Positions 1 to 7,196 of a stretch of 15,540 bases of DNA are shown piece by piece; the first letter of the stretch is position 1, and each line of letters starts with the position of its first letter. The translations under genes and the position numbers were made by a program. The stretch is from positions 1 through 15,540 of the forward strand of contig UQVP01000022.1 of NCBI GenBank assembly GCA_900544605.1, in the 5' to 3' direction. This DNA is from an uncultured Mycoplasmatota bacterium (GTDB lineage: Bacteria; Bacillota_I; Bacilli_A; RF39; UBA660). Below the pieces are notes generated by a model. That model worked only from the letters and a program-made list of their open reading frames with translations. It made no database searches and had not been told where the DNA came from.

Positions 1-774
1 ACACCAATAGTAATGAATACAATTAAGAATGCGAAGAAAGGAGCAGCAGAAAGAACAGCAGATAATTACATCAAGCAAGTAGAAACAACAATAGCTGAAA
101 AAAAGTTAGAGAATAATCCCCTAGCAGATGGACCATATACAATAGATGGTAATGGAAATCTAACAGGAAATGGATTAACAGAATCAGTAACAATAGATAT
201 GAATGGAACTAAACCAAGTGAAGGAACAGTAACAATATCTAATGGAGGAGTATCCCAATTAGAAACAACAATGACTGTGGGCGATTATGATGTAAAATAT
301 AATCAAGAAAAGAATAAGTATGAAGCATCAGAGAAAAGAATTATAGTATATAGAAATACAAATGACACAATAAAAATAGGTGATATAATAGATCCAAATG
401 ATACATCTAAATTCACAAAAGAACCAACAAAATGGTATCATTTAAAACATGTGTTAGATAAAAATAATAAAGTGTTGGAATCATATGCATGTATTAAAGA
501 AAATGGTAAAGAGTATTGCTTAACAAATGATGAGTATGGTTGGTCAGAAAATGAAGAAGATTACACAGGGAATGTATTAAAATTAAAAAAAATGAAAGAT
601 GAAAAAATTGAAGGAGTTACTTGTTCTATTAAAGAGTCTAGCTCGTACTGTGGAGGTATGACGGCATATCCAAGTGGTAAGATTGAACTTGATGGTAATT
701 TTGATGGTAGTTGCTATGTTTATGAAGATGGAAGCTCATCTTGTGGTGGTTCACAATGGTCTCCATGGCATTAG
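1..774 (+). CDS. Type IV pilin-like protein, 3' part (5' end outside the window)
   Basis: The reading frame is open at the left edge, so the true start and the prepilin leader lie upstream. The first visible residues, TPIVMNTIKNAKKGAAERTA, resemble the end of the N-terminal hydrophobic helix of type IV pilins and pseudopilins followed by the amphipathic alpha-1 stretch (DNYIKQVETTIAEKKLENN). A beta-rich, Asn/Gly/Thr-rich globular part follows. The C-terminal half holds three Cys-pair motifs, C-x8-C, C-x8-C and C-x9-C (YAC...YC, VTC...YCGG, GSC...SCGG), which look like three disulfide-closed hairpins of a repeated module. The expected role is an extracellular pilus or pseudopilus subunit processed by a prepilin peptidase. 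The first ATG in view (13) is internal and not the start. Pilin assignment rests on the N-terminal pattern; the globular domain is not a family I can name. Confidence 0.75.
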   Translation, partial: TPIVMNTIKNAKKGAAERTADNYIKQVETTIAEKKLENNPLADGPYTIDGNGNLTGNGLTESVTIDMNGTKPSEGTVTISNGGVSQLETTMTVGDYDVKYNQEKNKYEASEKRIIVYRNTNDTIKIGDIIDPNDTSKFTKEPTKWYHLKHVLDKNNKVLESYACIKENGKEYCLTNDEYGWSENEEDYTGNVLKLKKMKDEKIEGVTCSIKESSSYCGGMTAYPSGKIELDGNFDGSCYVYEDGSSSCGGSQWSPWH

Positions 775-811
775 TAAACCTTTTTAATGATTAATTAAGT
801 TAAATACATTT

Positions 812-852
812 AAAATCATAGGTAGAATAATTATTATATCTATGATTTTTTT
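812..852 (+). terminator. Rho-independent terminator after the pilin gene
   Basis: A 10-bp stem (812-821 AAAATCATAG with 840-849 CTATGATTTT) and an 18-nt A/T loop are followed by T through 852. It lies 38 bases past the pilin stop and ends the upstream operon. Confidence 0.75.
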
Positions 853-890
853 GTGTCTAGATAAAAAGTAGTGCTTTTTTTTAATCTATG

Positions 891-899
891 TGATATACT
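891..899 (+). promoter_or_regulatory. Extended -10 promoter for the HD-domain gene
   Basis: TGA-TATACT (TG at 891-892, hexamer 894-899) is an extended -10 element. The -35 region is only T-rich (874-882), typical of extended -10 promoters. Transcription would start near 906, leaving a leader of about 18 bases with the ribosome binding site. Confidence 0.5.
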
Positions 900-923
900 G
901 TAATAGTACCAGAGGTGGCAAAG

Positions 924-1427
924 ATGAAAAATATCGAAAATGATTTCGAATATATAAATATAGTTAAGCACATTTTAAGCAATGATAAGTTCAATGAAAT
1001 AAAGAAAATAGAACATCATGGAATTAGTAGATTTGACCATTCTTTAAAAGTATCTTATTATTCTTATAAAGTAGCAAAATTCTTAAAACTTGATAGTGAA
1101 GAGGTAGCTCGTGGCGGATTACTTCATGACTTTTTTTTGAGTGATGAAGATAGAACAACTAAAGATAGAGTAGTATCTACTTTTATTCATCCTAAGAAAG
1201 CAGTTAAGAATGCCGAAGAGTTGTTTAGTATTAGTGATAAAGAAAAAGATATCATAAGAACACACATGTTTCCTGTTAATTTATCACTTCCTAAATATAC
1301 AGAAAGTTGGATTGTAAACTTTGTTGATAAAATTGTAGGATGCAATGAATTTTGTCATAAGTTTGGATATAAGCTTGCTTATGTGGCTAATGTTTATTTA
1401 TTATTCCTAATTAATAATATCAAATAG
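924..1427 (+). CDS. Small HD-domain phosphohydrolase-like protein
   Basis: The 167-residue product carries the HD-superfamily ligand set in order: H39 (RFDHS), H68-D69 (GLLHDFF), H89 (FIHP), H114 (THMFP) and D135 (NFVDK). The superfamily hydrolyses phosphomonoesters or phosphodiesters (nucleotides, cyclic dinucleotides, alarmones) using one or two metal ions; the substrate here cannot be told. No signal peptide or membrane helix is visible, so it should be cytoplasmic. I start at ATG 924 because AGAGGTGG (911-918) sits 5 bases upstream; an in-frame GTG at 915 lies inside that ribosome binding site. The gene stands alone between its own promoter and a terminator overlapping its stop. A longer HD protein with the same residue spacing pattern is encoded at 8279-9028. 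Confidence 0.75.
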   Translation: MKNIENDFEYINIVKHILSNDKFNEIKKIEHHGISRFDHSLKVSYYSYKVAKFLKLDSEEVARGGLLHDFFLSDEDRTTKDRVVSTFIHPKKAVKNAEELFSISDKEKDIIRTHMFPVNLSLPKYTESWIVNFVDKIVGCNEFCHKFGYKLAYVANVYLLFLINNIK

Positions 1428-1450
1428 ATTAGTTTTGACTAATCTTTTTT
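1426..1450 (+). terminator. Terminator of the small HD gene
   Basis: Perfect 8-bp stem AGATTAGT (1426-1433) / ACTAATCT (1438-1445) with a TTTG loop and T through 1450. The stem begins inside the TAG stop codon. Confidence 0.9.
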
Positions 1451-1462
1451 AGTGCTAGTAAA

Positions 1463-1486
1463 ATATTGTATCGTGTGATACAATAT
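1463..1486 (+). promoter_or_regulatory. Palindromic operator overlapping the TetR-operon promoter
   Basis: Perfect inverted repeat: ATATTGTATC (1463-1472), spacer GTGT, GATACAATAT (1477-1486). It ends 21 bases before the TetR start codon. The right arm contains a -10-like TACAAT (1479-1484). Alternatively the left arm gives a -35-like TTGTAT (1466-1471) with GATAAT at 1488-1493, 16 bp apart. Either way a repressor bound here would cover the core promoter. Size and position fit TetR-family operators, so autoregulation of the downstream operon is inferred. Confidence 0.75.
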
Positions 1487-1507
1487 AGATAATGAAAGGA
1501 GTATGAT

Positions 1508-2110
1508 ATGTCTAAGAATGTTACAATAACAAAAGAGATGATATTAGCCTCTGCTTTTGATATTGTTCGTGAGAAAGGATTAGAAAGGATTAGTAATAGA
1601 GAACTAGCTAAAAAGCTTAATTGTTCAATTAGACCAATTTATTATCAATTTCAGAATGTTGAAGAATTATATAATGAGTTATATGTTGAAATTGAAAAAT
1701 ATTTCTATAAGTTTTTAATGGATAATATGAATGATGATATGCCTAAGTATAAGCAAGTAGGAATTAATTATATTAAGTTTGCTAAAGAAGAAAAAGAATT
1801 TTTTAAGATACTTTTTATGAGTGAAGTTGATTTGGGCCTTAATAATTTTATAGCGAAAGATATGGAAGACTTTAAAGAACTTTCTAAGCTGATAAAGATT
1901 AGTACTAATTTGAATGATGAAGATATAGAGAGTTTTCATATAAAAATGTGGATATTTTCACATGGACTAGCTACTTTAGTAGCAAGTAGTACACTTAATA
2001 TAAGTGATAAACAATTAAAACAATTGTTGTCGTTAGAATTTCAAGCATTAATGCTTTTAAAAGAAAATCCCAACAATAAGTGGGTATTAAAGAATGGAGC
2101 GGAAAAATGA
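1508..2110 (+). CDS. TetR/AcrR-family transcriptional repressor
   Basis: A 200-residue protein of normal family length. The N-terminal part (about 8-55) has the TetR DNA-binding layout: a helix (ITKEMILASAFDIVREKGLE), then the helix-turn-helix ISNRELAKKLNCSIRPIYYQF, then the family's NVEELYNEL segment. The C-terminal two thirds are helical and would bind a ligand; its nature cannot be read. The ribosome binding site AAAGGAG (1495-1501) is 6 bases before ATG. The stop overlaps the next start (ATGA), so it is translationally linked to the LiaF-like gene. The perfect palindrome just upstream is its likely operator. Because an ABC exporter and two envelope-sensor-like membrane proteins follow, it probably derepresses the operon when an envelope-active compound is present. 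Confidence 0.9.
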   Translation: MSKNVTITKEMILASAFDIVREKGLERISNRELAKKLNCSIRPIYYQFQNVEELYNELYVEIEKYFYKFLMDNMNDDMPKYKQVGINYIKFAKEEKEFFKILFMSEVDLGLNNFIAKDMEDFKELSKLIKISTNLNDEDIESFHIKMWIFSHGLATLVASSTLNISDKQLKQLLSLEFQALMLLKENPNNKWVLKNGAEK

Positions 2111-2793
2111 AAAATATTGGAAATATAATTTTAGGGGTTGTATTAATTTTAGTAGGTTTAGTAGTAGGACTAAATGTTTTAGGAATAACTAATATAAATA
2201 TCTTTTTTGATGGATGGTGGACATTATTTATTATCGTACCATGTCTTGTAGGTTTGTTTAAGGAAAGAGAAAAAACCGGTAGTATTATAGGTTTATTAAT
2301 AGGAATTGTTTTATTTTTATGTTGTCAAGATATTATTGATTTTGAAAAAGCATGGCAACTTATATTACCTATTATTTTAGTGGTAATTGGTTTATCTATA
2401 ATTTTTAAAGATGCATTAAATGGAAAGATAAAAGAAGAAATCAAAAGAATAAACGAAAAAAATAAAAAAGATGATGGTTATTGTGCAACTTTCTCTGAAC
2501 AAAAATTAAATTTTGATGATGAAAAGTTTAATGGAACAGACTTAACTGCTGTATTTGGTGGTATTAAATGTGATTTAAGAAAAGCCAAAATTGATAAAGA
2601 CGTTGTTATAAATGCAAGTAGTATATTTGGTAGTATTGATATCTATGTACCAGAAGGTGTCAAAGTAAAAATTAAATCTTCGTCTATATTTGGAGGAGTA
2701 GATGAGAAAAGAAAAAATAAGGATACAAATGAAAAAGTACATACAATATATGTGAATGCTAATTGTGTATTTGGAGGAGTAGATATCAAATGA
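2107..2793 (+). CDS. LiaF-like membrane protein (LiaI-LiaF-type helices plus LiaF-like beta domain)
   Basis: A 228-residue protein. Four hydrophobic helices fill the first half (about 5-27, 36-52, 57-77 and 86-105), as in LiaI-LiaF-like/DUF5668 proteins. A charged cytoplasmic linker (KEEIKRINEKNKKDD) leads into a C-terminal beta domain with four near-repeats: TAVFGGIKCDL, SSIFGSIDIYVP, SSIFGGVDE and NCVFGGVDIK, the signature of the LiaF 'cell wall-active antibiotics response' domain. In Bacillus, LiaF restrains the LiaRS envelope-stress two-component system; no kinase or regulator of that type is encoded here, and the TetR protein holds the regulatory position instead. ATG 2107 overlaps the TetR stop and has GGAG at 2096-2099; it is preferred to an upstream in-frame GTG. 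The next gene overlaps by ATGA. Confidence 0.8.
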   Translation: MKNIGNIILGVVLILVGLVVGLNVLGITNINIFFDGWWTLFIIVPCLVGLFKEREKTGSIIGLLIGIVLFLCCQDIIDFEKAWQLILPIILVVIGLSIIFKDALNGKIKEEIKRINEKNKKDDGYCATFSEQKLNFDDEKFNGTDLTAVFGGIKCDLRKAKIDKDVVINASSIFGSIDIYVPEGVKVKIKSSSIFGGVDEKRKNKDTNEKVHTIYVNANCVFGGVDIK

Positions 2794-3602
2794 CAACTAT
2801 GCAAAAAGTAATTAAGTATTTAGCTCTTTGCTTAGCATTTTTAATAATTATTTCAATGATGTTGCTTGTTATAAAAGTTGGTTATGGTGTATTTAGTTTA
2901 TTTGAAACTAATAATAAAAATAATAATCCTAAAATAATAACTTTATGGAGTCAAAAAGAAGAAATTATAAACAATTTGAAAATTGATTTAAGATGTACAG
3001 ATTTAATTATTCAAAATGGTGATAAATTTTTAATTGAAACTAATAATTATAGTGTTAAATATAAACAAAATGGTTACGAGCTTGATATTAAAGAAAAAAA
3101 GAATAATTGTTTATCAAATAGAAAAAAAGAACTTATCGTTACTATTCCAGAAAGTTTAAAATTTGATGATATTGATATAGATACTGGTGCAGGTACTATT
3201 AATATTGACAACCTAAATTCTAATAAAATAGCATTTGATTTAGGGGCTGGAGATACAACAATAAAAAATATAAATGTTAACGAAATTAAAATGAATACAG
3301 GTGCAGGGACATTAAAAATAGCGAATGGCATCATTAATAATATGGATTTAGATTTGGGCGTTGGTGAAGCTAATATAACTGCACAAATACTTGGTAATAG
3401 TAAGTTAGATACTGGTGTTGGAGAATTAAATCTAAATTTACTAGGTATAAAAGATGATTATAAAATAAAAGTAAGTAAAGGTATAGGAGAAATAAGAATA
3501 GATAATAATTCTATTAAAGATGGTGAAGTTATTGGAAATGGTAATAATTTTATTGATGTTAGTGGTGGTATAGGACAAATTAATATTAGTTACATAAATT
3601 AG
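2790..3602 (+). CDS. DUF4097-type beta-strand-repeat membrane protein
   Basis: A 270-residue protein with one N-terminal membrane helix (about 11-33) and a long beta-rich region of short repeats: IDTGAGTINIDNL, FDLGAGDTTIKNI, MNTGAGTLKIANG, LDLGVGEANITAQ, LDTGVGELNLNLL and SKGIGEIRID. The G-A/V-G turn every 18-22 residues is characteristic of DUF4097 family proteins, which form a beta-solenoid. Such proteins often sit beside LiaF/LiaI-like and PspC proteins in envelope-stress clusters; a molecular function is not established. Start: ATG 2790 overlaps the LiaF-like stop and has GGAGGAG at 2773-2779; ATG 2799 is a less likely alternative. That Shine-Dalgarno is also part of the codons for the last VFGGVD repeat of the preceding gene. 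Confidence 0.8.
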   Translation: MTTMQKVIKYLALCLAFLIIISMMLLVIKVGYGVFSLFETNNKNNNPKIITLWSQKEEIINNLKIDLRCTDLIIQNGDKFLIETNNYSVKYKQNGYELDIKEKKNNCLSNRKKELIVTIPESLKFDDIDIDTGAGTINIDNLNSNKIAFDLGAGDTTIKNINVNEIKMNTGAGTLKIANGIINNMDLDLGVGEANITAQILGNSKLDTGVGELNLNLLGIKDDYKIKVSKGIGEIRIDNNSIKDGEVIGNGNNFIDVSGGIGQINISYIN

Positions 3603-3616
3603 AACTAGGAGGTACT

Positions 3617-4555
3617 ATGAAAAATATAGTAGAAGTTAAAAAGTTAACCAAAAGATATAAAAAATTAACAGCTATAGATAATCTTTCTTTTGAAATAAAA
3701 GAAGGAGAAATTTTAGGATTGTTAGGGCCTAACGGAAGTGGTAAAAGTACAACAATTAATTGTTTACTTTCCCTATTAAAATTTGAAACTGGTAGTATTA
3801 AAATCTTTGGTAAAGAAATGAAACCTGATTCTTATGATATAAAAAGAGAAATAGGTGTTATATTTCAAGAAGTTGCTGTTTTTGAAGAATTGACAGTATA
3901 TGATAATATAGACTATTTTTGTGGGCTTTATATTAAAGATAAGGAATTACGTAAGAAATATGTTGAAGATGCTATTAATTTAGTTGGTATAAGTGAATTT
4001 AAAAAATTCTATCCCAAACAATTATCAGGAGGATTACTTCGTAGACTTAATATTGCTTGTGGTATAGCTCATAAACCAAAGTTAATTTTCTTAGATGAAC
4101 CTACAGTTGCTGTTGATCCACAAAGTAGAAATAATATTTTAGATGGTATAAAAAAATTAAGAGATGAAGGTGCAACCATACTTTATACAACACATTATAT
4201 GGAAGAAGTAGAAATGATTTGTGACCGAATTATTATTTTAGATAAAGGTAAGATACTTGCTGAAGGAACTAGTGATGAATTAAAGAAATTAGCTAATATT
4301 GAAGAAAAGATAACTGTTGAAGTAGATGAAATTAGTAATGATAATATTGAGGCAATAAAGAAATTTAAAACAGTAGATGCTGTTAGTTTAAATAGAAACA
4401 TATTAATGATTACCTATAAAAAAGGAAAAGATAATCTAGGTGAACTTACGGATTATTTAAAAGAAAATAAAATTAAGTATAATAAAATATTTTCTGAAAG
4501 ACCAACTCTTAACGACGTTTTTCTAGAACTTACTGGAAAGGAATTAAGAGATTAA
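3617..4555 (+). CDS. ABC transporter ATP-binding protein (drug/ABC-2 exporter type)
   Basis: A 312-residue nucleotide-binding subunit with all motifs in order: Walker A GPNGSGKST (37-45), Q-loop Q84 (VIFQE), signature LSGGL (136-140), Walker B LIFLDE (156-161), D-loop VDPQSR and switch His193 (TTHYMEE). The C-terminal extension ending in DVFLELTGKELRD is typical of ATPases paired with ABC-2 permeases in drug, lipid or lantibiotic export. AGGAGGT lies at the expected distance from ATG. Its stop shares one base with the next start (TAATG), coupling it to the two permeases. It should energise the heterodimeric pore formed by the following two products. The substrate is not readable; association with a TetR repressor and LiaF/DUF4097 proteins favours an envelope-active compound. 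Confidence 0.93.
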   Translation: MKNIVEVKKLTKRYKKLTAIDNLSFEIKEGEILGLLGPNGSGKSTTINCLLSLLKFETGSIKIFGKEMKPDSYDIKREIGVIFQEVAVFEELTVYDNIDYFCGLYIKDKELRKKYVEDAINLVGISEFKKFYPKQLSGGLLRRLNIACGIAHKPKLIFLDEPTVAVDPQSRNNILDGIKKLRDEGATILYTTHYMEEVEMICDRIIILDKGKILAEGTSDELKKLANIEEKITVEVDEISNDNIEAIKKFKTVDAVSLNRNILMITYKKGKDNLGELTDYLKENKIKYNKIFSERPTLNDVFLELTGKELRD

Positions 4556-5736
4556 TGTTTTTTCATAATTTTAAATATTCGTTAAAGGTATTATTAAAAA
4601 ATAAAGCATTATTATTTTGGACATTTATCTTTCCTATTGTTCTTGGAACATTTTATAACATGGCATTCTCAAACATAGAAAAAAGTGAAAAAATGAGTGC
4701 TATGGATATAGCTATTGTTGAAAGTGATAACTTTAATGATAATCAAATATATAAAGAATCATTTAATAGTTTAAGTGATAAAAATAATGATGATAGACTT
4801 TTTAATATTATGTATACAAATTTAGATGAATCAAAAAAGTTATTAGAAGAGAACAAAATAGTAGGTTATTTAGTTTTTGATGAATCTGATATTAATATAA
4901 CAGTAAATTCTAACGGTGATTATGAAACAATTCTTAAAATAGCTGTTGATGAGATAAATAGTGAAAAGAAAATATATGAAACGTTGGTTAAAAAAGAGGT
5001 TGAGGGGCAAGTAAGAAATGGGAATTATAATATTGATTATGATAAAATAATGAGTAATATTAATGAAAAAATAAAGAGTAGTGATGTTAAAATTAAAAAT
5101 ATAACTAGTAATAATATTAGTTATACGATGATTGAATATTATAATTTAGTAGCAATGGCATCGTTATATGGAGCACTAATCTCAATGTTTATTGTAAATA
5201 AAAAATTAGCTAATATGGATAGTGTTGGTAAAAGAACATCTATATCATCAATAAAAAAAGGTAGTATGCTTATTAGTAGTTTATTAGCTAGTTATATTGT
5301 TCAATTAATGGGACTTTTATTATTGTTCCTATATACTATTTTTGTTATAAAAGTTGATTACGGTAATAATTTATGGTTAGTATTTTTGTTAGCTTCTGCT
5401 GGTTCTTTAGCTGGATTATCGTTAGGTGTTGCTATAGCAACTTTAATTAAGACTCACGAAGGTGCTAAAACAGGTATTTTAATTGCTATTACTATGTCAT
5501 GGTGTTTTTTAGCAGGAATGACAGGAATAACAATGAAATATGTTATTGATAAGAATATACCTATTTTAAATATAATAAATCCTGCTAATATGATAACAGA
5601 TGGTTTCTACGCTTTATATTATTATGATACTTTAAATAGATTTTATTTTGATGTTGTAAGTTTATTTGTTTTTTCTATTATAATGATATTAATATCTTTA
5701 AGAGGATTAAGGAGAGAGCAGTATGACAGTATTTAA
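4555..5736 (+). CDS. ABC-2 type permease, first subunit
   Basis: A 393-residue membrane protein with ABC-2 (ABC2_membrane_3-like) topology: one helix near the N-terminus (about 16-36, LLFWTFIFPIVLGTFYNMAF), an extracytoplasmic region of about 150 polar residues, then five helices in the C-terminal half. This layout is typical of exporters with a large outer loop, such as YhgE/Pip-like and DrrB/NatB-like permeases. It starts on the ATG that shares a base with the ATPase stop and overlaps the second permease by 14 bases. There is no good Shine-Dalgarno directly before it apart from GGAAAGGAAT inside the ATPase gene, so translation is probably coupled. Confidence 0.88.
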   Translation: MFFHNFKYSLKVLLKNKALLFWTFIFPIVLGTFYNMAFSNIEKSEKMSAMDIAIVESDNFNDNQIYKESFNSLSDKNNDDRLFNIMYTNLDESKKLLEENKIVGYLVFDESDINITVNSNGDYETILKIAVDEINSEKKIYETLVKKEVEGQVRNGNYNIDYDKIMSNINEKIKSSDVKIKNITSNNISYTMIEYYNLVAMASLYGALISMFIVNKKLANMDSVGKRTSISSIKKGSMLISSLLASYIVQLMGLLLLFLYTIFVIKVDYGNNLWLVFLLASAGSLAGLSLGVAIATLIKTHEGAKTGILIAITMSWCFLAGMTGITMKYVIDKNIPILNIINPANMITDGFYALYYYDTLNRFYFDVVSLFVFSIIMILISLRGLRREQYDSI

Positions 5737-6868
5737 AGCATTTTGGAAGGTAATAAAAAAATATAAAGGTACGATAATCCTTTATACAGTTATGCTTGTT
5801 TTATTTGGTGGTCTTAATATGACAAGTAATAACATTTCTTCTACTTTTGTTGATAGTAAGCCAGATATATTAATAGTTAATAATGATGAAGAAATTGGTC
5901 TTACTAAAAATTTAGTTGATTATTTAAAAAGTAATGCTAATATGATAGATGTAGAGAAAGATGAGGATTCTATTAATGATTCATTATTCTATCGTGAAGT
6001 AAATTATGTTATTTATATACCTGAAAATTATAGAGAAGATATTTTAAATGGATTAGATCCAGAAATAGAAATAAAAACAACAGGAGATTATGAATCAGGT
6101 CTAGCAGAGATACTATTATCTAGATATTTAAAAGTTCAAAAAATATATAGTGATAGTATAGATGATGAGAATGAATTAATTAGTTTAATAAATGAAAATA
6201 TGAATATCAAAACAAACGTTGAACTAATGTCAAAGGTAGACACTACTAAAACTTCAAAAGTAACTCGTTATTTTAATTTTGCTAGTTATAGTATTATGGC
6301 AGTTGTAATATATATTATTTGTTTAGTGTTATCAAGTTTTCATGAAAAAAATGTAAATAAGAGAAATATTGTTAGTAGTATGAATTACAAAAAACAAAAT
6401 AGATTAATTTTATATGCAAGTATTTCATATGGAGTAATTATTTTTATTCTCTATGTACTTTTAGGAATAATTATTTTAGGAACGGATATTTTAAATTTAC
6501 GAGGATTTATTTATATTTTAAATACATTATTATTTACGTTTTGTTCTCTTACTATTGCTTTATTTATATCTACAGCTATAAATAATAAGAACGCTATAAA
6601 TGGTATTGTTAATGTAGTAGCACTAGGCTCTGCATTCTTATGTGGTGCTTTTGTTCCTGCTCAATGGTTACCAAAATCAGTTTTGACACTAGCGCATATT
6701 CTTCCATTATATTGGTATATCAATTCAAATGATTTACTTGCTAATCTGGAAGTAATAAATATAACTACATTAAATAGAATATTTATTAATATGGCCGTTG
6801 TTATAGGATTTTCTTTATTATTTATAGTATTAAATAATATTGTATCAAAGAAGAAAAGAAATATTTAA
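5723..6868 (+). CDS. ABC-2 type permease, second subunit
   Basis: A 381-residue protein with the same plan as its neighbour: N-terminal helix (TIILYTVMLVLFGGLNMT), an outer loop of about 150 residues and five C-terminal helices, including FLCGAFVPAQWLPKSVL, which resembles the conserved segment before the last helix of ABC-2 exporters. The two permeases have weak but parallel layouts and probably arose by duplication and form a heterodimer. AAGGAGAG precedes ATG 5723 at normal spacing, inside the end of the first permease gene. The gene ends the operon, with a strong terminator at its stop codon. Confidence 0.88.
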   Translation: MTVFKAFWKVIKKYKGTIILYTVMLVLFGGLNMTSNNISSTFVDSKPDILIVNNDEEIGLTKNLVDYLKSNANMIDVEKDEDSINDSLFYREVNYVIYIPENYREDILNGLDPEIEIKTTGDYESGLAEILLSRYLKVQKIYSDSIDDENELISLINENMNIKTNVELMSKVDTTKTSKVTRYFNFASYSIMAVVIYIICLVLSSFHEKNVNKRNIVSSMNYKKQNRLILYASISYGVIIFILYVLLGIIILGTDILNLRGFIYILNTLLFTFCSLTIALFISTAINNKNAINGIVNVVALGSAFLCGAFVPAQWLPKSVLTLAHILPLYWYINSNDLLANLEVINITTLNRIFINMAVVIGFSLLFIVLNNIVSKKKRNI

Positions 6869-6900
6869 AAAAGACTTAACAATGTTAAGTTTTTTCTTTT
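6867..6900 (+). terminator. Terminator of the TetR-LiaF-ABC operon
   Basis: Stem ACTTAAC (6874-6880) / GTTAAGT (6884-6890) with an AAT loop, extended outward by A/T pairs and followed by TTTTTCTTTT. It begins within the TAA stop of the last permease. Confidence 0.9.
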
Positions 6901-6973
6901 AATATATAATTTTTTTAAAATTTAAGATGTTTTCATTACTAATTTTTAAGTTTATAAAGTTACCAAAATTATA

Positions 6974-7003
6974 TTGTTTTTAATACTGATAAATTGTTAT
7001 AAT
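6974..7003 (+). promoter_or_regulatory. Unit 1 toxin mRNA promoter
   Basis: TTGTTT (6974-6979), 18 bp, consensus TATAAT (6998-7003). Start expected at G7010/G7011, giving an RNA that begins GGAACATTTAAT. The same promoter and about 50 bases upstream recur in units 2 and 3. Confidence 0.85.
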
Positions 7004-7032
7004 TAGTTAGGAACATTTAATGTGAGTGTCGT

Positions 7033-7058
7033 CCTCCTATTCTTCAAAGGAAAGGAGG
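7033..7058 (+). promoter_or_regulatory. Unit 1 hairpin sequestering the Shine-Dalgarno
   Basis: CCTCCT (7033-7038) pairs with AGGAGG (7053-7058), which is the core of the ribosome binding site AAAGGAGGGG; TTCTT (7040-7044) then pairs with AGGAA (7048-7052), leaving A7039 bulged and a CAA loop. The unfolded site lies 4 bases before ATG 7065. The same hairpin is present in unit 3. Confidence 0.75.
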
Positions 7059-7064
7059 GGTACA

Positions 7065-7157
7065 ATGAAAAAAAGAACTTTTATAATAAAAGTCCTAAAA
7101 ATCATTGCTATTATTTTGTTACTTTCTACCTTGTTGGTACTAGCAATAAAAATATGA
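7065..7157 (+). CDS. Unit 1 small hydrophobic peptide (putative type I toxin, 30 aa)
   Basis: A 30-residue peptide: basic N-terminus (MKKRTF), then one membrane-spanning segment (KIIAIILLLSTLLVLAIK) and a short basic end. Size, charge and a single helix match membrane-acting type I toxins (general class of Fst, TisB, Ibs and AapA1), although the sequence belongs to none that I recognise. It differs from the unit 3 peptide at 5 of 30 positions (3, 4, 5, 13 and 30), consistent with selection on a real protein. It has a strong but hairpin-occluded ribosome binding site, its own promoter and terminator, and an antisense RNA covering its stop codon and 3' UTR. The likely action is membrane insertion and depolarisation when the antisense RNA is lost; toxicity is inferred. 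A leader or regulatory peptide is the alternative. Confidence 0.75.
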   Translation: MKKRTFIIKVLKIIAIILLLSTLLVLAIKI

Positions 7158-7184
7158 CACTCTTTCATGTTTGATTGAGTGTCA
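7148..7184 (-). terminator. Unit 1 antisense RNA terminator
   Basis: On the minus strand TGACACTC (7184-7177) pairs with GAGTGTCA (7162-7155), followed by TATTTTTATT. The outer stem base falls on the toxin TGA stop codon. Confidence 0.75.
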
Positions 7185-7196
7185 ACACCAAATTTT

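Noticed and set aside
1715..1939. Minus-strand open frame inside the TetR gene
   Set aside because: Low-complexity shadow of an A/T-rich gene, without ribosome binding site or family features.
2575..2796. Minus-strand open frame opposite the end of the LiaF-like gene
   Set aside because: Antisense shadow of the beta-repeat codons; no supported start.
3074..3334. Minus-strand open frame in the DUF4097 gene
   Set aside because: The repetitive GAG codons keep the opposite frame open; the composition is not protein-like.
4195..4401. Minus-strand open frame in the ABC ATPase gene
   Set aside because: Lies wholly within a gene with all ATPase motifs; no ribosome binding site.
7010..7065. Riboswitch leaders upstream of the small peptides
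   Set aside because: The leaders are only about 55 bases; their structure is explained by the Shine-Dalgarno hairpin and 5'-3' pairing, and they match no known aptamer pattern I can recall.
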